From assembly GCF_963678635.1 (NCBI RefSeq), contig NC_087065.1:13244743-13308742 (forward strand): a stretch of 64,000 nucleotides of DNA. Reading direction: 5' to 3'. Under the pieces are notes generated by a model that was given only the letters and a program-made list of their open reading frames with translations, had not been told where the DNA came from and did not search any database. Positions within the stretch are counted from its first letter, which is position 1. The number at the start of each line of letters is the position of its first letter. Of this stretch, positions 54,162 to 63,402 are shown piece by piece. The stretch is from Symsagittifera roscoffensis (Eukaryota; Xenacoelomorpha; Acoela; Convolutidae). Both the position numbers and the translations under genes were made by a program.

Positions 54162-55526
54162 ATGCCCACGCTTGACGAGTTGTACAGACGTCTGAGGGAC
54201 CTGGATTATACTCAAGTGGATGAGAGAATGGCAGTGATGTTGAATGCCATCCTCCAGTTGGAGGAACAGGGCGAGTGCCGGGAGTCTGCGACAGAAGCGG
54301 TTTTGATGGTGGGCTACACCACCGATGGAATATCCAATCAAGAGCAAACCAGGTGGCTGTCCTGGAACGTGGATGGAGCAATAAGGGGGTTCGATTTGGC
54401 GAGGAACCCTGGCTTGAGTAACAATACTGAGTATGGTGCAGGGGAGTTCCCACTGCCGGTCAGACCATCAGTCAGGTCCACGGGCCAGAGCACGAGCAAG
54501 GCGCCATTGATGTCACGGGCGCAGCAAACGGGGGAAGCGTATCCGGACGTCAGTATCATGAAGAGAGAGCTTGAGAGGACTCAGCGGGAGAGAAACAAGG
54601 CAAACCTCGACCGGGATCAAGCGAAGCTCGAGAGAGATCAGGTGAAACTTGAGAGGGATCAAGCGCGGAGAGAACTGGACATGTTGAGAGCTGAACAGCT
54701 ACAGGCAGAAAGGGTGCGAGAGAATGCCGCGAATTGCGAGCAGCTGAAGTCGGAGCTTGAAAGGATCCAGCAACGACAACGCGAGCTCGACATGCAGAAA
54801 GGGGCTAGGCCCAAAGAGCGGGTGGTGACCGGCTCAAGACCAGAGTCACGTATGGAGGTGGATGAAGCTCCTAGGTCGAAGGGACGATTTAACTTCGATC
54901 GCGCGGCTCAAGAACATATGAACGAAGGGTTGGAAGTGTGGATACCGACTGAGTCAGCATCCTCCCTGCGTGGTCTACAGACACAAGTAATACGCCCGTT
55001 GATGGACGTCGCGCTCCCTGGATATACACCAAGTTCGACCCCGGGTAGTAGTCAGGTGAGTGGTAGCTCGTCACGACTGAAAGAGTTGCACGAGCGGCTA
55101 CAGCTAAGGAGTCGCGAGAGTCCAGCAAGAGCGGAGCTGCCCTCGACGTGGGGGGAGCAACCTGTCAGGAGTGTGGTGATCTCAAGTTACAAGAAGAATA
55201 CGGAAGGTAGATACCACAGGCACAATCGGATGGACTGGAGCACGGCGCAGAGAGACAGAAGAGATTGCTTCCATGACGCGGCTTGGGTGGAATACCTCAC
55301 GCAGCCACGTGTGCCCGAGGGGGCGGTCCACTTGATCATAGGGGACAGCTTGTTGCGGGTGCTGACCCGGATCCAGTCCCATTGGCAAACGGGGATCTTG
55401 AGCTTCGCTGGAGCTGCGACGCCGCAGATGTTAGCAACACTTGAGATGCTAGGGATGGCAAGAGTATACACGGTGATTCTGATGGTCGGGACGAATGACG
55501 TGTCCAGGGGGAAGCAAGGAAGGTGA
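54162..55526 (+). CDS. Coiled-coil protein running into SGNH hydrolase domain (N-terminal part)
   Basis: ATG at 54,162 (MPTLDELYRRLRDLDYTQVD) preferred over the TTG at 54,147. About residues 130-220 form a highly charged coiled coil with near-repeats (RDQAKLERDQVKLERDQ, ARRELDMLRAEQLQAE). The C-terminus begins an SGNH/GDSL hydrolase: VHLIIGDSLLRVL (block I, catalytic Ser), SFAGAATPQM (block II Gly), VILMVGTNDVSRG (block III Asn-Asp). The frame stops at TGA 55,524 right after block III; the rest of the domain, including the catalytic His, is in the next frame. SGNH enzymes are serine esterases/lipases that often remove acetyl or acyl groups. Not an envelope protein: no signal peptide or membrane anchor. 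Confidence 0.7.
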   Translation: MPTLDELYRRLRDLDYTQVDERMAVMLNAILQLEEQGECRESATEAVLMVGYTTDGISNQEQTRWLSWNVDGAIRGFDLARNPGLSNNTEYGAGEFPLPVRPSVRSTGQSTSKAPLMSRAQQTGEAYPDVSIMKRELERTQRERNKANLDRDQAKLERDQVKLERDQARRELDMLRAEQLQAERVRENAANCEQLKSELERIQQRQRELDMQKGARPKERVVTGSRPESRMEVDEAPRSKGRFNFDRAAQEHMNEGLEVWIPTESASSLRGLQTQVIRPLMDVALPGYTPSSTPGSSQVSGSSSRLKELHERLQLRSRESPARAELPSTWGEQPVRSVVISSYKKNTEGRYHRHNRMDWSTAQRDRRDCFHDAAWVEYLTQPRVPEGAVHLIIGDSLLRVLTRIQSHWQTGILSFAGAATPQMLATLEMLGMARVYTVILMVGTNDVSRGKQGR

Positions 55527-57583
55527 CGAGGCTGCACGACAAGATGAGCTGCATTCTTGAGGAATTGCGGATTCAAATGGATCCGGCTATTCTTATGGTG
55601 TGCACCATCCCTTACAACATGAAAGCGGACCAACATGCAATGGAGATGAACACAAAAGTGCGAAACCTGAACGAAATAATCAGGCAGATAAACCGAAGAA
55701 GTGTCCTCCCCGTTGGGTTGTTGGATGTGGCCGAGCAAATGGAGCTATCTGCTTTCCCTGACGATGCATCCTCGGATAGGATTCACTTTGACAGGCCCAG
55801 AGGGGTGGAGTGGTTAAATGACGTCTTCCAAAGGCACATAAGCGCGTTGGAGGCAGAGTTGCTAGAGACGGCACAGGTCACATTCGGACCACCCCCAAAT
55901 CCACCCTTCTTCAACCCGAAGGCTTTGTCCAGTCGCTTGGGTGCGATGGCCGATTCTAGAGAGAGTTCGAGGAACAGCCGGACCAAGTTGCCGGGCACCG
56001 CGCCCATGGAGGCGGAGGAGGCAACGTCATCAACTCCTCAGGGATCAGTAATATCCTCGGTGGTGGTGGCGGAGAAGAAGAAACCGGAGAGGCCGGCGGA
56101 GACCAGCAGGTTGAGATATGTGGAGAAGGTGAAGGAGCTGGACTTGGAAGACCTGGAATGCAGGCTGGAGTTAGCGAAAGCTTTGGGTCTTGAGCGGGTG
56201 TCGCACGAAGACTTGGGTAGACACCAGTGCTTGGACTGGCTGAAGGCTCACGAGACACATTTCTCGAGAGCGAAAATGACGGAGACGGCGGATCTGACTG
56301 GGATTCCCACAAAATCGGTGATGGGACCTATCAACTACAGACCTCTCAAGTCATTAGGGAGTCCGGGACTCGTGGCGGAGCCTCCCAAGCACCGAACCAG
56401 CATTGCCAGGATTAGGGTGGCCACTCCAGCACAGTTGAGGGTGGTGGAAAAACTGATGGATCCGAGAGAAATGGAATTACCAGACGCCGCGTATGAAGGT
56501 GCAAGATTGGCCAACGACCCCAGATATGGGAAACCCTGCGGGAATACGCAGCTGGCCAAAACCTTGGCAGTTTATGACAGGGCAGACCCAGCCGCTGCGA
56601 GGGTGGTCATCGTGGCGGGATCGGACTTTGAGGGAACGTCTTCCAAGTTATTTTGGCCGGAAACTCTGATATATTCACTGCCGGGAGCGGAGCTAAACCA
56701 GATGTTAACCCTGGTGGTGGCGATAAAATCGGAGATGCCTTGCGAGCCTGAGCTACTGCTGTTTGCAGGGATGAATGATCACTTGCATGCGATGGGGTTT
56801 CTTGAGCAGCTCAAGGGTGATGAACCGGCACCGAAGAAGATCTGGGAAGCCATCCAGACATTATTTGCGGCCATGAATGAAGTACAAGAGAACGTTGCCT
56901 CACGATTTGGCTCCAAGACAAAAGTAGCGTTCACGACGTCCCCCGGGTACGCGAGCATGCCCCCAGCTCTGCAATTTGTGTATGCGATCTTGATCTTGAT
57001 AGCAGAGGGCAATGGGTGGCGTGTTCTGATGGCAGCTCCCAATCGGGAGCTGGAACCTACGAACTTGAGACTTGGGAAATCAGAACTGGCGGCGGCGTGG
57101 GCGGATGTGTCCCACGCGTTGAGGGGCTTCTACGAGTTGGCTGACATCCTCATCGTAATGGACGAGGTCCTCTTGCTAGAGATATCCAACTTCGCTAGGC
57201 AACTCAAGCTCAGTCCAATTATAGGGGATGATCATCCAGTGGTGACTCACCTGACGGCCAGTCTGTGGTTTCGAAGCACGGAGTTGACCATCACAAGCTC
57301 CACCAGTAAAACTAGAGGGCCGAGCAACGAGAGGAAGAACGTGGCCGCAGCGGAGAAGCAGCTGGAGTCGATGGTGTATCGACTGACACAAGAAAGAGGC
57401 AGGTGGCCCTTCCTGACACCAAGGCTGGAGAATGTCACGGAGAAGACAAGAGAAGGTGCACCACTTCTGGTGAAGCAGATCTGGGATTTTCTTGAGGAGC
57501 AGCTGGAAGTGACCGAGAAGAGGGAAATGACGGTTGGCAGGTTCGTCACAGCAGCCAACGAAGTCACGATTGGTGGATTCTGA
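55499..57583 (+). CDS. SGNH hydrolase C-terminal part plus second SGNH-like domain
   Basis: Frame open from 55,499, so it overlaps the preceding frame by 28 bases at a run of five G. It continues the first SGNH domain: MDPAILMVCTIPYNMKAD, VRNLNEIIRQI, and block V DRIHFDRPRGVEWL (DxxH, 55,775-55,786). A Ser/Pro linker and a helical region (LDLEDLECRLELAKALGLER) follow. A second domain of similar design starts near 56,605: VVIVAGSDFEG in place of GDS, YSLPGAELNQML, ELLLFAGMNDHLHAMG (GxND), and ADVSHALRGF (DxxH-like). Block I is scrambled (GSD, not GDS), so activity of this one is uncertain. Ends TGA 57,581-57,583, after which the same frame continues. Confidence 0.68.
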   Translation, partial: RVQGEARKVTRLHDKMSCILEELRIQMDPAILMVCTIPYNMKADQHAMEMNTKVRNLNEIIRQINRRSVLPVGLLDVAEQMELSAFPDDASSDRIHFDRPRGVEWLNDVFQRHISALEAELLETAQVTFGPPPNPPFFNPKALSSRLGAMADSRESSRNSRTKLPGTAPMEAEEATSSTPQGSVISSVVVAEKKKPERPAETSRLRYVEKVKELDLEDLECRLELAKALGLERVSHEDLGRHQCLDWLKAHETHFSRAKMTETADLTGIPTKSVMGPINYRPLKSLGSPGLVAEPPKHRTSIARIRVATPAQLRVVEKLMDPREMELPDAAYEGARLANDPRYGKPCGNTQLAKTLAVYDRADPAAARVVIVAGSDFEGTSSKLFWPETLIYSLPGAELNQMLTLVVAIKSEMPCEPELLLFAGMNDHLHAMGFLEQLKGDEPAPKKIWEAIQTLFAAMNEVQENVASRFGSKTKVAFTTSPGYASMPPALQFVYAILILIAEGNGWRVLMAAPNRELEPTNLRLGKSELAAAWADVSHALRGFYELADILIVMDEVLLLEISNFARQLKLSPIIGDDHPVVTHLTASLWFRSTELTITSSTSKTRGPSNERKNVAAAEKQLESMVYRLTQERGRWPFLTPRLENVTEKTREGAPLLVKQIWDFLEEQLEVTEKREMTVGRFVTAANEVTIGGF

Positions 57584-58651
57584 AGGGAGCACGCAAGGGG
57601 TGAGCTGAGGACGAGGAGGGATCACGAGATTCTTGAGTTCTTGAGTCCTTGTTGGAAAAAGGAGTTCCTGGCTGGAGTGTACAGCGCGAAAGAGACCATC
57701 TTTGGAGCCTTCATACAGGAAATACTGAATATGCCCATCAGTCTGTTGCTGGCACTGTACCTGGTTTACCCAAGGTACCTGTTCAATATGGGTCCAGCGT
57801 ACATGTTCAGTCGGGGCGTGGACACACTCCGGATTGACGGGTACTTGGCATTGGTGCTTCTAACCCACGGGGAACTGGTGGTGAAGTACGGAGAGCCTCT
57901 GTCGATGGGAAGAGCACACTCGAGTATTGACACCTATTCGTATAAGTGTGCTGCCGGACTAAAGACGCTGCTGGTGCAGTACCTACTGATGCAAAACCAT
58001 CACCTGACTGGTGAAGAAAAGAGTCCAAAGACAAGAGACGAGTGGAGGAAAGTGAATGGAGGCATGCCTCTGTTGACGGACCTATGCCTGGCCATGAGAT
58101 CGGACCCCATAGGGATGATCCGGGGGCTAGAGGATGTCGTGACCTGTATCTATGGACCGGCCGTCACGTTCGCGTTTCCAGACTCTGGTGACAGCTTATC
58201 GATACTCAGTGACCCACGTGAGCCTCATAAGCATATTAGATGGGACGACACTCAATTGGTGTCAGCAGGAGGTGCTAAGGGCACAGATGAGCAACACGGT
58301 GCTCTTCGGAAAGGTGAAGGATCCGGAGTTGGTGATATACAGTTTCGGAGGACAACTGCAGTGCAGGATGGGAGGCAAGCGCGAAGGCCCCATCGAAACC
58401 TATCCCAAGTTCTGGAATCTAAATCCCCTGACGGCAAATGGACAAGAGATCTTGAGAATTCCCACATGGAAGAAAAGCTTCGAGCTGGTGAAAAGGGAGC
58501 TAGAGGCGATATTGGAGAAGGAGGTCCTGCCAGCAAGCATTCCAGAATTTCCAACAGTGAGGAGAATGACCCTGGGGATGAACAGCTCCCTGGTGGTCCC
58601 GTCCCTTTTCGCGAGAGCGGCAACCGAAGAACAGCAGAAGGAGTTCATTGA
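57584..58651 (+). CDS. Unknown retrotransposon protein, segment following the SGNH-like domains
   Basis: In the same frame as the SGNH-like frame, separated only by TGA at 57,581; first possible start codons are TTG at 57,641 and later ATGs (57,730, 57,788). Contains KKEFLAGVYSAKETIFGAFI, a hydrophobic helix ISLLLALYLVYPRYLFNMGP, YLALVLLTHGELVVKYGEPL, GLEDVVTCIYGPAVTFAFPD. From about 58,260 the frame loses protein-like character (Gly/Arg/Ser-rich) while the +1 frame (next entry) gains it, so the true protein probably switches there. No family recognised. Confidence 0.5.
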   Translation, partial: REHARGELRTRRDHEILEFLSPCWKKEFLAGVYSAKETIFGAFIQEILNMPISLLLALYLVYPRYLFNMGPAYMFSRGVDTLRIDGYLALVLLTHGELVVKYGEPLSMGRAHSSIDTYSYKCAAGLKTLLVQYLLMQNHHLTGEEKSPKTRDEWRKVNGGMPLLTDLCLAMRSDPIGMIRGLEDVVTCIYGPAVTFAFPDSGDSLSILSDPREPHKHIRWDDTQLVSAGGAKGTDEQHGALRKGEGSGVGDIQFRRTTAVQDGRQARRPHRNLSQVLESKSPDGKWTRDLENSHMEEKLRAGEKGARGDIGEGGPASKHSRISNSEENDPGDEQLPGGPVPFRESGNRRTAEGVH

Positions 58652-61253
58652 CGGCTGGGATCTTCTCTTCATCGGCTACTCTGCAGCAATTTATTTTCAT
58701 ACCAGCGATGCGAAAATAAATTCATGGACAACTCAAGCCAAGAAAAAGAGAGGGTCGATGCCCCCGAAATTCGAGGTACGAGATGCCTTGAGAACACTTG
58801 AGCGGGCAGGTCTAGAGACCAAGTTGCCGGTGTGGGACGATGGCAGGATGATCGTGGATGAAGGACATATCGCACTGAAGGGAGATGAGATGGTGTTTGC
58901 CACAAGGAGATACCGGGCACCTTACGGACTGGAGCAGGTGGAAATGAGACAGGAGGGAAAGGAGCTGGATGCAGCAGGCCCATTGTATTTGGCTCTGACA
59001 GAGTATAAGAAAACGGGTCCAGCGACACCATCACCCCTATCAGTGGACACCCCTGGGGATAAAAAGAGTGGTCCCGTAGAAGATCGATTCAGGAGGATTC
59101 TTGAGAGAAGAGAAGCAGAATCGGGAGAGGAGAGCATGGATGAGACTCTCAGTGAGGCAGGAGAGGATATGGAGGTGGGGAACACACCGGAGCAGAAGCC
59201 GACGGAGGAAGAGTTCACCACGCAAGAACTGTTGAAAGATCTGAGTGGAGAAAATTGGGCAGACACCCCCACGCCACCTCTGACATCATCTCCCCGCAAG
59301 AATCTAGAGTTGCCACTGACGAGCGAAAATCCCAACATGGGAATGATCTTCCTGAGTGCGGAGAGAAGGGAGAAGAACACCTTCGAGGGAAACAGGGATG
59401 TCTTCCGAGGCACTCTGGATGAGGATGCTTGGCGAGAATTCTTGAGCGATTTTAATCGAGAAGTGGACGACGACACAACCTTGGACGACTTTAAAGAGGA
59501 GCTGTGGGACACAGTGGTGAAATTCGGAGAGCCTGTCCTGATGGGGACAGGCCTGGAGGAGAAAGCTAGAGGAGAGCTGCTGAGCAAGATGGTCGAGTTG
59601 AGGAAGGCATCACGAAAGACCAAGGAAGATAAATGTAAAGACAGCTCTACTCTAAAACAAAAAACTGACAATAAAATAATTGAACATGTAAGGGGGGATA
59701 AGGTCGGAACTAGTAATATAATTAAAAGTACTAATATCCTTAAGGCTCGAGCAGGGGGGAGGCAAGAGTTGGAAGGGTTGGATGGAGACAAGGAAGCCGA
59801 ATCAGTGATGATAACGACAACGCCCCCAAGTGAAGACGTGAGGTCTCGCAAGAGGAAGAGAGAGGTGGAGGGATTGGGTAGTCCTTCGGCGGATGCGGTC
59901 TCGGAGAAAAACTTGAGAGAGACGGCCCCCATGGTTCTGGCACGATGGAAGACAGCAGCCTACAAGAGTAGCTACGAACCAAGGAAACTGCTCGAGGTAG
60001 AAAGAGAGATGGATATCCCCACCAGCTCGACAACGGAAGAAGACTTCAAGCCTCAGAGGACAAAAATGAAACGAGGTTCGACGAGCGGGCAGACATGGGA
60101 AGTGGACGTCGGCAAAGAATGGGTCTCAAATGAAAATCAGGCCACTGGGAAGCAAGTGACTAGCGATCCTCTTGAGAAGAATAAAACGAGGAACACCTCC
60201 CAACCATGGTGGGTTGCCCTGGAAACATTGAAGGAATTGGAAGATTGCCTAAAGAAGCTCGACAGTGGAGTGTCACGCAAACGACGCAACTGGGCTACCC
60301 AGCAGAAGGCTGATATCAATAAATTGGAATTGGGGAGCCAACTGAAAAGAACTTGGCAGAACTTGTTAAAAGATCATTTTGAAGAAGCGATGAGAACATC
60401 CTCATCGGCATCGCCGTTGATGGCGAATCCCTTTGTTAGGACCGCAGGACAACTGATGTTCGCGTGGAGCCTGTTGGGGATAGAGTTAGAGACACTGAAT
60501 TCGTACGACAAGTTGAAGTTGGGAGGCAAGAATCTAGAAGTATATCGAATGCTGATGCAGCACGTTGCTAGGGACAACTCAGGCTTGAGTCTGGCTAGGA
60601 GGAAAGATGCTACCTGTTTCTTGAGATGGACCATGTCGATGATGACTGACAGTACCATCCTAGCATGTCACCAGAGAGCAGTTGGAAGCAAGACGCTGGA
60701 AAGGAGAGTCTCCACAGTCGTCTTGAATGTGTATCAGAGTACTGGGATAGAAAATGAGGATGGTTCTAGGCAAGCTCTAGAGAGCCACAGGAAGTTAGAT
60801 GAGATACGGAGATTCTACAACAAGAAGTTTGAGAAGAAACACGACGTTCACCGTAACTTGGCTTCGTCGGGAGAGTACTTGAAACCCAACAAGAAGGGAG
60901 AGTACCAGTATGGGTCTGGAGTGATGGGGATGGCATACAACCCTTTCTTGGACTTAAAAGCTGGAGGTGCCCACAGAAACTATGAGGTGGCGGAGCTGCT
61001 GAAGTTCTGGAGAGAGAAGATAATGGAGATAGACCCTGTGGAAAGAGAGAGACCTAGCCTGGGTTTGATTCTCGAGAGAACACCGGAAGTAATAAGTGTG
61101 CCACGCTCAAGTAAAAGGGTAGAACTAAAAATGGGTAACGGGAACGGCATGTTGACCACGAATCTGGGAGTGGTGTGGAAATTGCTCAGGCCCTCCTGGT
61201 GTCCACATCCCCATGCGAGCCTGATCGAGGAAGTCACTGAGCGAGTGAGATAA
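58152..61253 (+). CDS. Very large unknown retrotransposon protein (1,033 codons)
   Basis: The first ~35 codons (to about 58,260) are likely the out-of-frame shadow of the previous segment. Then: VLFGKVKDPELVIYSFGGQL, IDGWDLLFIGYSAAIYFHTS, WDDGRMIVDEGHIALKGDEM, a long acidic/Thr/Pro-rich disordered middle (about residues 290-480) and a basic RSRKRKREVE that could be a nuclear localisation signal. Then come a globular, helical C-terminal part (GQLMFAWSLLGIELETLNSY, CFLRWTMSMM, LDEIRRFYNKKFEKKHDVHR, YQYGSGVMGMAYNPFLDL, AELLKFWREKI). A short AT-rich patch lies at 59,640-59,745. No domain I can name. The several long minus-strand frames opposite (58,252-59,932) are mirrors of its Ser/Leu-antisense codons. 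Confidence 0.6.
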   Translation: MDRPSRSRFQTLVTAYRYSVTHVSLISILDGTTLNWCQQEVLRAQMSNTVLFGKVKDPELVIYSFGGQLQCRMGGKREGPIETYPKFWNLNPLTANGQEILRIPTWKKSFELVKRELEAILEKEVLPASIPEFPTVRRMTLGMNSSLVVPSLFARAATEEQQKEFIDGWDLLFIGYSAAIYFHTSDAKINSWTTQAKKKRGSMPPKFEVRDALRTLERAGLETKLPVWDDGRMIVDEGHIALKGDEMVFATRRYRAPYGLEQVEMRQEGKELDAAGPLYLALTEYKKTGPATPSPLSVDTPGDKKSGPVEDRFRRILERREAESGEESMDETLSEAGEDMEVGNTPEQKPTEEEFTTQELLKDLSGENWADTPTPPLTSSPRKNLELPLTSENPNMGMIFLSAERREKNTFEGNRDVFRGTLDEDAWREFLSDFNREVDDDTTLDDFKEELWDTVVKFGEPVLMGTGLEEKARGELLSKMVELRKASRKTKEDKCKDSSTLKQKTDNKIIEHVRGDKVGTSNIIKSTNILKARAGGRQELEGLDGDKEAESVMITTTPPSEDVRSRKRKREVEGLGSPSADAVSEKNLRETAPMVLARWKTAAYKSSYEPRKLLEVEREMDIPTSSTTEEDFKPQRTKMKRGSTSGQTWEVDVGKEWVSNENQATGKQVTSDPLEKNKTRNTSQPWWVALETLKELEDCLKKLDSGVSRKRRNWATQQKADINKLELGSQLKRTWQNLLKDHFEEAMRTSSSASPLMANPFVRTAGQLMFAWSLLGIELETLNSYDKLKLGGKNLEVYRMLMQHVARDNSGLSLARRKDATCFLRWTMSMMTDSTILACHQRAVGSKTLERRVSTVVLNVYQSTGIENEDGSRQALESHRKLDEIRRFYNKKFEKKHDVHRNLASSGEYLKPNKKGEYQYGSGVMGMAYNPFLDLKAGGAHRNYEVAELLKFWREKIMEIDPVERERPSLGLILERTPEVISVPRSSKRVELKMGNGNGMLTTNLGVVWKLLRPSWCPHPHASLIEEVTERVR

Positions 61254-62213
61254 GCGCCGACAGAGGATGAAGATTTGGCTACCTTGAGTATAGTACTTAG
61301 ACTGATCCTGCCTCAAGTGAAGGAATCAATCGAGATGACGAGTTGAACAGGGTCGATAAAAAAGATGGAGCCGGGCAGTCGTCTTGACTCGACGTGTGGG
61401 AATGGCGAGCACACCTGCGATGGACGATCATGTGTCAGGATACAGTCTTTCCAGAAAGAAGACCTAGTCACCTGGTTTGAGGACATCACCGAAAGGGAGA
61501 AAAGTGAGATATAGATAGTGGCTGAGTGTTACGCGAGTACCACGGTGAACCTAGCAACAGCTCTGGGATTCTTCTCAAGAATGTGCAGTCTCCAGTCACT
61601 GGAGAGGCTAGAGTCAGAACACCACTTGGTGACCGTGTTGAGCGCGGAGTCATGGCCCGGAGTGTTGCAAGTGACCCAAAAACACATCAAGAGTTGGAAG
61701 GTTGGACTCGAAGCGGAGATGGGATTTCCCATGAGCGAAGCCTATGGTCTGCCTCTAAATGCGAAGTCACTGGTGGGATCAGTGATGGCCAACCTATGTG
61801 GCAGCCACTACCCATTACACATGGCGATGGTAGAAGTGTCCAGCCAGAGGGTATTGATAGACAAAGCCTTCTCAGTGCCCAAATGTGTAAGACTGGCTCG
61901 GATGTCACATCATTCACACAAGCTGTTGAGGAAGATCCGAGGAACAGTGCCGAAAGAGCAAAGGGACGACTTGAGTGAAATCTGGGGTGAAGAACTTCTA
62001 GGCTTGGAGACCGAAAATACAAGTGACCACGAGAGACAAAACGTGATTGGGAAGCCCATGGTAGGTGCTCCAAACTTGGAAGAAGCCGACGTGATACACG
62101 AGAAGATGATGGAACTTGAGCCTCTCCTAGAAGCCTCGGGAGAATGCAATCTTAGGAGTATCGACCTCACACACGGGGATTGTCCATGCCACTGTCTGGC
62201 GCAGACAGTGTGA
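61254..62213 (+). CDS. Continuation of the unknown protein frame with internal stops
   Basis: In the same frame as the 1,033-codon ORF, separated from it by TAA 61,251, with further in-frame TGA 61,344 and TAG 61,512; the longest uninterrupted part is 61,515-62,213 (first start-like codon GTG 61,518). The segments between stops look coding: EPGSRLDSTCGNGEHTCDGR, WFEDITEREKSEI, then LATALGFFSRMCSLQSLERL, PLNAKSLVGSVMANLCGSHY, GEELLGLETENTSDHERQ, and a Cys/His end GDCPCHCLAQTV. Unknown function. Either a decayed extension of one huge protein or a separate small gene that happens to share its frame. Confidence 0.45.
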
Positions 62214-62966
62214 TACCCAGACCACGCCAATCTCTGCCTGATCTGGGATGTAGAAGAAATCAGGTCCTTGGGACTACCCGAGCATCAACAAAAAGTGACC
62301 ATCTTGGTGGTGAGCACAATGCTGGCTCTACGATGGATGGAAGAAAACATAGCAAAGTATCGGGAATCGAAGACGCCAACAGCAGAGTCGATTCACGCGA
62401 TAGACTACAGCAGGAGACTTGAGTTGTTCGAGACCGCATGCAAGGTATTCGCCATACCAATGGAAGTCAGACACATGTGGAGCCGCTTGAGATTCTTTCC
62501 TTGGTTTCGCGCGACGTTAGTATCCTGGTTATATGTGGTGACCAAGGATCACATGAGGAAACATCAAAAAGAATATCGACAATTCCAGGCCGAGATAGGA
62601 CCAGATGCCTTCAAGAGACCTCTGCTGACCCATCGAAATGCGATCACGACGGGGTGGAAAAGAGTGGGTAGAGTATCTAGAGACAACACTAGAGCGAGGG
62701 AGTCGATACTGGAGGAGGACCTAGCGAAGAATGTAAGCCTGAGTCTGCACAATTCCTTCTGTTTGAACCGGGAGTCGAAGGTGAAGAGATTACCGAATCA
62801 AGTGAAGAGATTGCAAGAGCAAAGGGAGTGGATGCGATCCTATGAACAGCTGAAGGCTTGGTAGGAGATTGTGATCAGCTCCGATGACGAAGAGGCACTA
62901 TTGAAACAGATCACAGTGTCAAACATATCTGGATCGGGTAACTCGAGGGCGAAGAACACGAGGTGA
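62214..62966 (+). CDS. Last segment of the unknown protein frame
   Basis: Same frame again, after TGA 62,211. Reads YPDHANLCLIWDVEEIRSLG, VTILVVSTMLALRWMEENIA, ACKVFAIPMEVRHMWSRLRF, WFRATLVSWLYVVTKDHMRK, then a basic helical end KRLPNQVKRLQEQREWMRSY. TAG at 62,862 is followed by 33 more codons rich in Asp/Glu/Ser to TGA 62,964. The helical, Trp-rich character continues that of the C-terminal part of the 1,033-codon ORF. No family recognised. Confidence 0.45.
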
Positions 62967-63402
62967 GCCGGTGGCTCAAAAGGAAATTCTAGAGTCTTGA
63001 GTCTTGAGAGGGAGGGGGCTCAAGGGTGAACTTGGATGAAATCTGGGTTCACGAAAAAGAAATTTTAACAAATGAGATATAGTTATTAATATGCTAGATC
63101 TATTATATGAATCAAAATGCTGCATGACAATTTCCTGATTGAATAGGACAAAAGAAATTTTAAATTAGCAGCATAAAAAGCGAGAATTCAGAGGTGCAGG
63201 TGTGTGCAGATTTTGATTGCTGTTTAGCGATAGTGTGAAAATTTTATATGGTTGTGAATTTTGGAAGGTAGATAAACTTAAGTCTGCTGCAAACTTCTGT
63301 AAATGATCACTGGCACTGTATCTTGAGTGACACTCGGGTTTCTGGGGATTCACTGACAGGGACAGCACGCAATGAGGACATCGATCTTGAGTCCGGGGAG
63401 TA
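62967..63402 (+). other. Retrotransposon 3' untranslated region and polypurine tract
   Basis: AT-rich, non-coding. It ends with CCGGGGAGTA directly before the 3' LTR; GGGGAG is a short polypurine tract, the expected plus-strand primer. The minus-strand 67-codon frame here is not supported. Confidence 0.6.

Noticed and set aside
57720-57800. Membrane anchor of an Env-like protein
   Set aside because: A single hydrophobic stretch with no signal peptide, no Cys-rich ectodomain and no fusion-peptide or heptad pattern; neighbouring domains are cytosolic hydrolase types.
58922-59932. 336-codon minus-strand ORF, Ser/Leu-rich
   Set aside because: Lies entirely opposite the 1,033-codon plus-strand frame; its composition is what the antisense of Glu/Arg/Lys-rich codons gives.
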